In this document: piece by piece, positions 1-6,523 of the stretch
Layout: every line of letters begins with the position of its first letter
How positions within the stretch are numbered: the first letter of the stretch is position 1
Source of the DNA: Candidatus Omnitrophota bacterium
GTDB taxonomy: Bacteria; Omnitrophota; Gorgyraeia; 2-01-FULL-45-10
Length of the DNA: 6,833 bases
NCBI GenBank assembly: GCA_026387115.1
Contig: JAPLMI010000160.1
Coordinates: forward strand, 1-6,833
Direction: 5' to 3'
Translations under genes and position numbers: made by a program
Notes under the pieces: generated by a model
The model's input: the letters and a program-made list of their open reading frames with translations, nothing else
Database searches by the model: none
What the model was told of the DNA's origin: nothing

Positions 1-338
1 ACATCTTTATGGGCTTCGGCAAATTCAACCATTTCCTCGAGCCACCCCGGCGTAGTGACCGTATCATTATTGAATATGCAGATATACGGCGCCGATGATG
101 CCTTAAGGCCTTGATTCACTGCTTTCACAAAACCGAGATTCTTTTCGTTCCTTATAAGTATGACGTCAAGCGCGTTATTATCGCGGACGCCTTCCAGATA
201 TCTTTTTGTATCATTGTCGCTTGCGTTATCTATCAAGATCAGGCAATACGGATATTTCGTATTTCTTGCGATACTGTCTATACAGTCTTTTGTTATGTCT
301 TTCTGGTTCCAGACAGGAATTATTATGTCGCACTTCAT
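1..338 (-). CDS. Family 2 glycosyltransferase, N-terminal part (3' end outside window)
   Basis: This is the N-terminal 112 codons of a GT-A fold, family 2 glycosyltransferase of the rhamnosyltransferase-like kind (COG1216 style). Such cytoplasmic enzymes move a sugar from a nucleotide donor to a growing glycan. Translation of the minus strand starts MKCDIIIPVWNQ, the usual first beta strand. DNASDNDT follows at residues 37-44, where the Asp contacts the nucleotide. Next comes NEKNLGF at 64-70 with AVNQGL just after, and then FNNDT at 89-93, in which NND takes the place of the metal-binding DXD. The start is the ATG at 338, which overlaps the stop of the GT9 gene as ATGA, so translation is probably coupled. 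A GGAGG lies about 19 bases upstream, too far for a normal ribosome site. The fold is certain; donor and acceptor cannot be told from this fragment. Confidence 0.93.
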   Translation of the reverse strand, partial: MKCDIIIPVWNQKDITKDCIDSIARNTKYPYCLILIDNASDNDTKRYLEGVRDNNALDVILIRNEKNLGFVKAVNQGLKASSAPYICIFNNDTVTTPGWLEEMVEFAEAHKD

Positions 339-1417
339 GGTTGGCGCACCATGAGGGCCTCCGCGGCCTTAATGACCTTATCCGTTTCTATATTATTCAA
401 ACACTTGAGAGTTTCGCACTTCACATATTTAAAATTTTTGTAGCATGGCCTGCAGGGCTCATCGCTTGTGATAACTATATGAAGGCTGCTTTGCGGATAG
501 GGGCCATAAACATGTTCATCAACCGGGCCGAATATCGATATGGTCTTCTTCCTCAAGGCAACAGCCATATGCAAAGGGCCGCCGTCGTTTGTTATCACCA
601 GATCGCATCTGTCAAGAAGCGCGGCAAACTGCCCGAGCGTAGTCTTTCCGCAAACCTGCACGGCGGCCGTCTTCATTACTGATTGGACCTTCGAGCATAG
701 CGCAAGCTCTTTCGAATCTCCGAATATAAGCGTCTTATATCCGTGACGCGCCGAAAAATGATCGGCTGCCCCGGCGAATTTATCGGCAGGCCACCTTCTG
801 TAGCTGGCATCCTCTCCCCAGCTCGCGCCGCAGCCCGGTATTATACCGCAAATCCTGTCATTCTTTGATATGCCGCTAGCCTCCAGAAACTTATCCGCCC
901 ATTCCGAATCCTCTTTTGCCACCGAGATACTCATCTCTTTGTCTTGAGTGTCCAGGCCGAGGGCCTTACCCAATTCGAGATAATATTCGATGACATGCTT
1001 TTTATCGAAACCCCGAATATCTATTCTGTGGGTAAGAAATCTCCCCCTCTTCCTGTAATTAAAGCCTATGCGGACCGGGATCTTCGCAAAGACTGAAAGG
1101 ACGAGGCTGTAGATGTAGGCAAGCGATATATCCACAAGAACGTCATACCGCTGGATTCTAATGCTTTTCATTAGGGAGTAGGCCTCCCTGAGGCACTTTA
1201 TCCTGGACTCTTCCCAAATCTTTCTGTATTCATCCTTTTCGAAAATATAAAGAGCGGAGATGTTCGGATCGTTCTTCAATATGCCGGCCGTCCTCTTATT
1301 GCACATATATGCGATGACGGCCTCGGGATATTTTTTCTTTATGGCCTTCAATAAAGGCGTGGAGAAAAGGACATCGCCTATGCCGAACGGATTGATGATC
1401 AGTATCTTCATCGTCAT
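335..1417 (-). CDS. Family 9 glycosyltransferase (ADP-heptose:LPS heptosyltransferase-like)
   Basis: A 360-residue GT-B enzyme of family 9, which includes the heptosyltransferases WaaC and WaaF that build the LPS inner core at the cytoplasmic face. The N-terminal domain opens with KILIINPFGIGDVLFSTPLL; Asp15 matches the proposed catalytic base (Asp13 of E. coli WaaC). The C-terminal domain has PGCGASWG (194-201), YRRWP (206-210), and TNDGGPLHMAVAL (276-288), the donor-binding signature with Asp278 and His283. FGP follows at 296-298. The tail carries four cysteines (322, 325, 334, 339), seen in several members of the family. Length is normal. The ATG at 1417 overlaps the ligase gene's stop as ATGA. 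The ATG two codons later, giving MKIL, is an equally plausible start, and neither has a clear ribosome site. The family is certain; ADP-heptose as donor is an inference, since non-heptose donors occur in GT9. Confidence 0.95.
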   Translation of the reverse strand: MTMKILIINPFGIGDVLFSTPLLKAIKKKYPEAVIAYMCNKRTAGILKNDPNISALYIFEKDEYRKIWEESRIKCLREAYSLMKSIRIQRYDVLVDISLAYIYSLVLSVFAKIPVRIGFNYRKRGRFLTHRIDIRGFDKKHVIEYYLELGKALGLDTQDKEMSISVAKEDSEWADKFLEASGISKNDRICGIIPGCGASWGEDASYRRWPADKFAGAADHFSARHGYKTLIFGDSKELALCSKVQSVMKTAAVQVCGKTTLGQFAALLDRCDLVITNDGGPLHMAVALRKKTISIFGPVDEHVYGPYPQSSLHIVITSDEPCRPCYKNFKYVKCETLKCLNNIETDKVIKAAEALMVRQP

Positions 1418-2640
1418 GTATCAGCTTTGGCTAATTTAACGGTAGCCGATAATATGCCGGCGGAAAGCCAAAAAAGCGCCGCCAGAGGAAGTGAGTATAG
1501 ATTTGTGTCTCCCGCGCTATGCACCAGGAATGCTATCAGGCCCAAACTTATTCCCAGGATTAGCGAATAATATAATGGGTCTTTAATTATTTTGAGCGCT
1601 TTAAAACCGGCCGCCAGAACAGCGGTTACAAATAACAGGAAAGATATCAGCCCTAAAAGACCTGTGTCCGCCGCCATCTGCAGATAGCAATTATGGGCAT
1701 AGCTGCCCCTCTTATTTTTATCGCTATCATTACGGACTTTTTTATACTCTGCAAAGAAAGTATTCAAACCATTGCCTATGACGGGATGTTTTTTAAATAT
1801 CTCCCATCCATTTTTCCACATAACCACCCGATCGTTTATGCTCACTATGGACAGGATATCTGATATCAGAAATTTATTTACAGATACCGCGGAAAAGAGG
1901 ATTATTATTATCAACAGAAGTACCAATGATCTCTTTAATCTGAGAAAAGGAATAAGCGCAAGCGTCGTAAAAAACCCCATCCATGCGCCCCGTGCCTTGG
2001 TAAGTATGAGTGAGCATAATAGCGCTATAAATATAGCCCCCATTCCCAGGCGATTTCTCCACCCGCATTTAACAAATAACGCGTAGATGCCTACCGGAAA
2101 TATGAATATCAATATCCAGGCCGCGTAATCATTGGGAAACGGAAATGACGCGGTGGGAAATGTCTGATCATAGGGAGTCTCAGGATAATATTTGAAAGCG
2201 GGATACATGTGAAGAAAGTCCCTGTGGAGATAAAAATTCTGAACAAAACCATCTATCAAAATAATAGCGCAGGATAAAAGCGCCATAGCTAAAAAATTAT
2301 TCAGCTTTTCTCTTGTGTTGATGATCTCTTTGGTTATTAAAAATAGGAGCGCAAATTTAATCGATTTGGTAAAGAGCGCTTTCAAACTTAAGGCGAAATA
2401 TTGCGTATTGAACAAAGATATCAGGTTTGCGGCCAGAAATATATACAGGGCGATCTCGATGTAAGATCTGCCCAATAACGGCTGCCTTTTAATCAATTTT
2501 AACGCGACGAAGCTTAAGAGCGCGGTAACTATCGTTATCTCCACTATCGATTTCGAAAAAGGCAGGCAGAATATCAAAAGGTACAACGACCATGAAGAGA
2601 TCTTGTCCAACGCAAAGGTTAATTTATTCAACCTGTCCAT
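1414..2640 (-). CDS. O-antigen ligase/polymerase family membrane protein (WaaL/Wzy-like)
   Basis: A 408-residue inner-membrane protein of the Wzy_C/O-antigen ligase family (PF04932 type), which joins lipid-linked glycan to an acceptor, or polymerises glycan repeats, on the periplasmic side. It is hydrophobic almost throughout, with about 11-12 likely membrane segments. TKARGAWMGF (214-223) holds the Arg (217) that family members conserve. RVVMWKNGWEIFKKHPVIGN (271-290), then GLNTF, is the typical entry to the large periplasmic loop. YAHNCYLQMAADTGLLGL (314-331) ends that loop and carries the conserved His316. A further His374 precedes the last helices. The start ATG at 2640 lies 17 bases inside the end of the WecA-like gene, with an AAGAG ribosome-site-like stretch five bases ahead, so coupling is likely. 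Ligase and polymerase cannot be separated by motif alone; ligase is slightly favoured by the neighbouring GT9 core-type gene. Confidence 0.88.
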   Translation of the reverse strand: MDRLNKLTFALDKISSWSLYLLIFCLPFSKSIVEITIVTALLSFVALKLIKRQPLLGRSYIEIALYIFLAANLISLFNTQYFALSLKALFTKSIKFALLFLITKEIINTREKLNNFLAMALLSCAIILIDGFVQNFYLHRDFLHMYPAFKYYPETPYDQTFPTASFPFPNDYAAWILIFIFPVGIYALFVKCGWRNRLGMGAIFIALLCSLILTKARGAWMGFFTTLALIPFLRLKRSLVLLLIIIILFSAVSVNKFLISDILSIVSINDRVVMWKNGWEIFKKHPVIGNGLNTFFAEYKKVRNDSDKNKRGSYAHNCYLQMAADTGLLGLISFLLFVTAVLAAGFKALKIIKDPLYYSLILGISLGLIAFLVHSAGDTNLYSLPLAALFWLSAGILSATVKLAKADT

Positions 2641-3664
2641 TAACGCTCTTCTTCCTGCCGAAACGTTTTGTATCTACAAGGCTCAGCCTTATGCCTAAAG
2701 CTGACATGGATATAAAAACTAAAATCCCCAAACCTATTCCGATGGTCCAGTGAACCATCGTCACTATGACAGCTGATAGCCCCAGGCAGATGCATACTCC
2801 ATAGATGGCCAATACGGTTCTATAGCGCTTCAGGCCCAATAAGGCCAGGCGATGGGACGAGTGGTCTCTGCGTCCCTGGAATATGGATCTGCCTTCTATG
2901 ATCCTGATAATAGACACTAAAGCGGTATCGAAGATCGGATATCCAAGGACCATGACAGGCACCATCAATGAAGTAGTCAGTATGTAGCTCTTCCATTTCC
3001 CGAGAATCGCGAGCGATGCCAGCACATAACCCAGAACGAGGCTGCCCGAATCTCCCATAAAAAGGCTCGCCCTGGGAAAGTTATGTTTCAGAAAACCGAA
3101 CGCGCAGCCGGCCAGGGCGAAAGAGACCGTACTGGTGATCAACTGGCCGTCCAGAAATGAGATTATCCCGAAAAAGAGCGACGCTATTCCGGCTATGCCG
3201 GCGGATAGCCCGTTCATGTTGTCCAGGAGATTGAAAGAATTCGTGATTCCGATTATCCAGATATATGTGAAGATGACGCTGAGGTAGTAATTAGAGATAA
3301 AATCGACTCTCAAGCCCGCTTTTATAGCTACCATGGCCGCCAAAAATTGTCCCAGAAGCTTAAAATTCGGCATCATACCCATTTTGTCATCGATAAGGCC
3401 GATTATAAGCAATATAAAAGAGCCAGACAGAATTGCACGGATCTGCGGCAGGGCTACCACCTGCTCTTTCATCAGTATCGCGATGAAGAACGCTATAAAC
3501 ATAGCGACTCCGCCCAGGAGAGGCGTAGGATGGGCGTGGACCTTATTATCTCTGGGATAGTCGAGATAATCCAGCTTTATCGCCATCGTCCTAACGAATG
3601 GCGTGATCAGATAAGATATGAAGCCCGCGACGAAAAATGTCTCGATAACCTGAATGAAATTCAT
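2624..3664 (-). CDS. Polyprenyl-phosphate sugar-1-phosphate transferase (WecA/TagO/MraY family)
   Basis: A 346-residue polytopic inner-membrane enzyme of the PF00953 family. It transfers a sugar-1-phosphate (GlcNAc-1-P in WecA and TagO) from a UDP-sugar to undecaprenyl phosphate and so starts O-antigen, teichoic acid or related glycans. All family landmarks are present in order: HAHPTPLLGG (43-52); the catalytic Asp pair IDD (91-93); NSFNLLDNMNGLSAG (142-156); FMGDSGS (202-208); and the cytoplasmic RRDHSSHRL (265-273), the WecA/TagO-type His loop. About ten or eleven membrane helices are likely. Bacterial relatives usually have Asp at position 151 (DGxDGL); here it is Asn. The ATG at 3664 follows the epimerase stop by 7 bases and has a good ribosome site (GAGGGTGA) reaching into that gene's last codons. 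WecA or TagO function is inferred; the exact sugar is unknown. Confidence 0.93.
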   Translation of the reverse strand: MNFIQVIETFFVAGFISYLITPFVRTMAIKLDYLDYPRDNKVHAHPTPLLGGVAMFIAFFIAILMKEQVVALPQIRAILSGSFILLIIGLIDDKMGMMPNFKLLGQFLAAMVAIKAGLRVDFISNYYLSVIFTYIWIIGITNSFNLLDNMNGLSAGIAGIASLFFGIISFLDGQLITSTVSFALAGCAFGFLKHNFPRASLFMGDSGSLVLGYVLASLAILGKWKSYILTTSLMVPVMVLGYPIFDTALVSIIRIIEGRSIFQGRRDHSSHRLALLGLKRYRTVLAIYGVCICLGLSAVIVTMVHWTIGIGLGILVFISMSALGIRLSLVDTKRFGRKKSVNGQVE

Positions 3665-3679
3665 CTTTATCTCACCCTC
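3665..3679 (-). promoter_or_regulatory. Ribosome binding site of the WecA-like gene
   Basis: On the minus strand GAGGGTGA stands 7 bases before the ATG at 3664 and overlaps the last Gly codon and TGA stop of the epimerase. It is the clearest Shine-Dalgarno sequence in the window and fixes this start. It also suggests that ribosomes finishing the epimerase can restart on the transferase. Confidence 0.7.
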
Positions 3680-4649
3680 TACTTTTAAGGTATCCGACTA
3701 TCCTCGACAACATATGGTTCATGTCTGTCTCCGGTACAAATCCGGTGATCTGTTTCAACTTGGATATATCCGGCTCTCTGTGGCGCATGTCTTCAAAACC
3801 CTTTTCATAGACCTTTTCATAAGGCACGTGTTTTATGCGGGATTTTGACCCGGCGAGCGATTTCGCTCTTTTGGCAAGGGCGTTTATAGTTATCTTATTA
3901 TCGGGGTTGCCTATGTTGAACGCTTCGCCAATGGCGTTAGGGTTTTTTGACAGGAGGATAACGGCCTTTACCGTATCCTGAACATCGGTAAAACACCTCG
4001 TCTGCTTCCCGTCCCCATAGACCGTGATCGGCCTATTGTCGATAGCCTGCTTTATAAAGCGCGGCACCACCATTCCGTACCGGCCGGTCTGCCTCGGCCC
4101 GCACGTATTGAAGAATCTCGCTATGATTACCGGTAATCCCCTCTCCCTCCGGTATGCGAGCGCCAGAAATTCGTCGAGTGCCTTGGTGCAGGAATAGCTC
4201 CATCTCGAAATACTCGTGGACCCGAGCAGCCTGTCGTCTTCCTCTTTGAATACACGCTTACCGGGCCTGTCCTTACCGTATATCTCGGAAGTAGAGGCCA
4301 ATATGACTTTTTTCTTTCCCGCTCGATCCGCCAGTTTGAACACCATCTCAGTACCCTTAACATTAGTTTCTATGGACTTCAGGGGATTGTCGATAATATA
4401 TTTAACCCCCACTGCCGCTGCAAGATGAAATATTACGTCGCTTTTTTGTGTCAGGCGCTTCATCAAATGTTCATTCATTATCGTATCGATGTGGTACGAG
4501 AAGCCTTTTTCTTTCCTAAGGTGGTTAATATTATCCATTCTTCCAGTTGAAAGATCGTCCACCACAACTACTTCCTCTTTTTGCTTTAAAAGCGCTTCTG
4601 CAAGATGCGAACCTATGAACCCGGCGCCGCCCGTTATGAGATTTTTCAT
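3672..4649 (-). CDS. NAD-dependent nucleotide-sugar epimerase/decarboxylase (extended SDR, UXS/ArnA-like)
   Basis: A 325-residue cytoplasmic extended short-chain dehydrogenase acting on a nucleotide sugar. The Rossmann motif GGAGFIG is at 7-13, with Asp31-Asp32 at the end of the second strand, as expected for NAD rather than NADP. STSEIYG (119-125) and the catalytic Tyr152-x3-Lys156 complete the active site. RFFNTCGPR (178-186) and ITVYGDGKQTRCF (208-220) bind the sugar nucleotide. The layout SEIYG, RWSYSCTK and HREPDI resembles UDP-glucuronate decarboxylases and the ArnA C-terminal domain. In ArnA the Glu of SSSEVYG and the Arg of HRKPS are needed for decarboxylation; Glu122 and Arg291 sit in the matching places. 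A UDP-pentose or 4-keto-pentose product is therefore possible, but simple 4-epimerase activity is not excluded. The start ATG at 4649 overlaps the GT-C gene's stop as ATGA, with a weak AGAAG ahead. Fold certain, substrate not. Confidence 0.9.
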   Translation of the reverse strand: MKNLITGGAGFIGSHLAEALLKQKEEVVVVDDLSTGRMDNINHLRKEKGFSYHIDTIMNEHLMKRLTQKSDVIFHLAAAVGVKYIIDNPLKSIETNVKGTEMVFKLADRAGKKKVILASTSEIYGKDRPGKRVFKEEDDRLLGSTSISRWSYSCTKALDEFLALAYRRERGLPVIIARFFNTCGPRQTGRYGMVVPRFIKQAIDNRPITVYGDGKQTRCFTDVQDTVKAVILLSKNPNAIGEAFNIGNPDNKITINALAKRAKSLAGSKSRIKHVPYEKVYEKGFEDMRHREPDISKLKQITGFVPETDMNHMLSRIVGYLKSRG

Positions 4650-6523
4650 ATAGCTTCTTTCGTTTTTGCGACATTTCCGTTAAGAAACCGAGATATCCGC
4701 ACTGCACCTACGCTACCGATAAGATAAACGATAGGGCTCGAGGTCTCTTTAAGCCTCGGCGCCGGATGAAATAACAGCACGGCAAGAAACAGCGTGTGAA
4801 ATACCAGAAGCAGAAATATTGGAGACCGAACAACGCCTTTGGTGGCAAAACAAACACCCAGTCCGACGACGAAGAAGAGGGTAAAATAGAATTCAAGCGT
4901 TGATGCAAATTCATTTTTTGCTTTCGTCGGGTTCAGCATATAGATCGGGTCAAAAAACCCGAATTGGCACGACTCAAAATACGCGATGATCCTTAATGGA
5001 TAAATCTCGGCGGCAAGGCTGATAATTTTGACCGGATCCTTCGCTATAACGGCAATAGATCCCTTAATATCTCTGAAGAAATTTATCCCTAAAGCCTCAA
5101 GGCGCTCATTTCCTATATTTTGAAAAGGCGGCGACACTTCACGGGATGTGCTCCATAACATATTCGCTTTATCTCTATTCAGAAGGCGCATTTTGTTGTT
5201 AAAGATATGCGCCCCGCCTGCGACAATACATGCGCTGCACACCAGCACTATAACAAGGTGAAGAATGCGTCTAGTGATCTTTATATGCCGGAAGAACGCC
5301 ATTTCCCAGATACACAGAAATGGCGCAAAGTAGAAATATAGCGACCTGAAAAGGCTTATAAAGCCAAGCACGGCGCCCATCAGGATGTCGGCCGGAAAAG
5401 AAGAGCGTTCCGGCCTTTTGTAATACCGTGTAAGAATAAGAATGAACAGATAAAGGAGCGGCAACCATACCGCTTCGTGCCCCATGTAGCAGCTTTCCAT
5501 AATAAGCCCGCCCTTAAACGCGACCGCTAATGCCGCAATAAGGCCTACCGTTTTTGAAAATAACAGCTCCCCGATAAGAAATACCGACAAAGGTATCAGC
5601 GCGCCGAGAGCGGACTGGATAAGGACAACGACATAAAAATTCCTGCCGAATATTTTATACACCACAGCCAAAAAGACCGAGTAAAAGCAATCCCAGTTAC
5701 CCCACAGTTCTATCTCTCCTCTTTGTATAACTGACGGGTCCTTTAAAATTTTGTTTGCGACCGGGTCGTAAGTAAGGCCGTCGTCGCTGGCATAAAGATA
5801 GCCGTCATAACCGTAAGAACTATGAGTTGTCTTATGCACAAGTATGAAACCGAATATGAGGCGTATTGCAAACGCGATCAAAAATATAGTTGCTAATATC
5901 AACCTCCGATTTTCAATAATACCGCTGTAGTAGCGATGAAAAGCCCTTATCTCGGCACCATGCAATGCAATACCTGCCGCGCCTGATAAGGCCGCCAGCA
6001 CGGCAAAAACCGGATGTCCTTTTATCAAACCAAGGCAGATAAAATAAGCCGCTGCAACAAAAAATTGTATATATAAAAACTTACCGCGTACTCCCCGCTC
6101 GTCCCGAAGAAATATATTCTTTGCCGTCACTATCATCAGTCCTGCCGTTGTAACTAAAAACACAACCTGTATGTAATTAAAATATACTGTGCTCAGCTGG
6201 CCCTGGTCCCGGAAAAGCGCGAATATGAGATTCCCGAGCAATATGTAAAGATTAAGAAAAAATCCGGCCAGGACCCCTTGACCCATATATTTGGAGGTCT
6301 TAATGCTGCCTTTTAGAAATACACGGTGGGTTATGGCCATATAAGTTATGTACAATATCCAGAAATAGAGCGGCACATATATAACCCTGGACATGCTTGG
6401 CAGATATAAAGAATAATTGAACTTCTGCGCCGATAGGTATATCAATGTCAGCGCGCAGATGGCGGGTGCCAATATCGGCAGGAAGTCCATTTTTGAGAGG
6501 CGATGATTACTTTTTGTATGCAT
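4646..6523 (-). CDS. Multi-pass membrane glycosyltransferase, GT-C / family 39 (ArnT/PMT-like)
   Basis: A 625-residue integral membrane protein with about 15 likely helices. The core from about residue 208 follows the plan of polyprenyl-phosphate-sugar transferases (PMT, ArnT). A helix ends in AIRLIFGF (219-226), and a periplasmic loop carries YDGYLYASDDGLTYDPVANK (239-258), comparable to the D-E-x2-Y-x3-A catalytic loop of the family. WGNWDCFYSVFLAVVYKIFG (274-293) then resembles the usual entry to the next helix. Residues about 441-540 form a long, mostly hydrophilic stretch before three last helices. Such enzymes add a sugar on the outer face of the inner membrane. Residues 1-207, with about six further helices, do not resemble the standard core. 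The ATG at 6523 directly follows the upstream TAA, with GAGG 12 bases ahead; Met12 is an alternative but lacks a ribosome site. Function is by fold and motif only; donor and acceptor are unknown. Confidence 0.8.
   Translation of the reverse strand: MHTKSNHRLSKMDFLPILAPAICALTLIYLSAQKFNYSLYLPSMSRVIYVPLYFWILYITYMAITHRVFLKGSIKTSKYMGQGVLAGFFLNLYILLGNLIFALFRDQGQLSTVYFNYIQVVFLVTTAGLMIVTAKNIFLRDERGVRGKFLYIQFFVAAAYFICLGLIKGHPVFAVLAALSGAAGIALHGAEIRAFHRYYSGIIENRRLILATIFLIAFAIRLIFGFILVHKTTHSSYGYDGYLYASDDGLTYDPVANKILKDPSVIQRGEIELWGNWDCFYSVFLAVVYKIFGRNFYVVVLIQSALGALIPLSVFLIGELLFSKTVGLIAALAVAFKGGLIMESCYMGHEAVWLPLLYLFILILTRYYKRPERSSFPADILMGAVLGFISLFRSLYFYFAPFLCIWEMAFFRHIKITRRILHLVIVLVCSACIVAGGAHIFNNKMRLLNRDKANMLWSTSREVSPPFQNIGNERLEALGINFFRDIKGSIAVIAKDPVKIISLAAEIYPLRIIAYFESCQFGFFDPIYMLNPTKAKNEFASTLEFYFTLFFVVGLGVCFATKGVVRSPIFLLLVFHTLFLAVLLFHPAPRLKETSSPIVYLIGSVGAVRISRFLNGNVAKTKEAI

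Noticed and set aside
111..682. Plus-strand open frames of 110 and 158 codons opposite the GT2 and GT9 genes
   Set aside because: They lie antisense to two genes with strong family motifs, have no recognisable domain and no convincing ribosome site; they are mirror frames of the real genes.
3347..3688. Plus-strand open frame of 113 codons opposite the WecA-like gene
   Set aside because: It is antisense to a gene whose catalytic motifs are all intact, and its translation shows no domain.
3672..4649. Calling the SDR gene galE, gne or uxs1 outright
   Set aside because: The motif pattern favours the decarboxylase group, but substrate choice in this superfamily cannot be fixed by eye, so no symbol was given.
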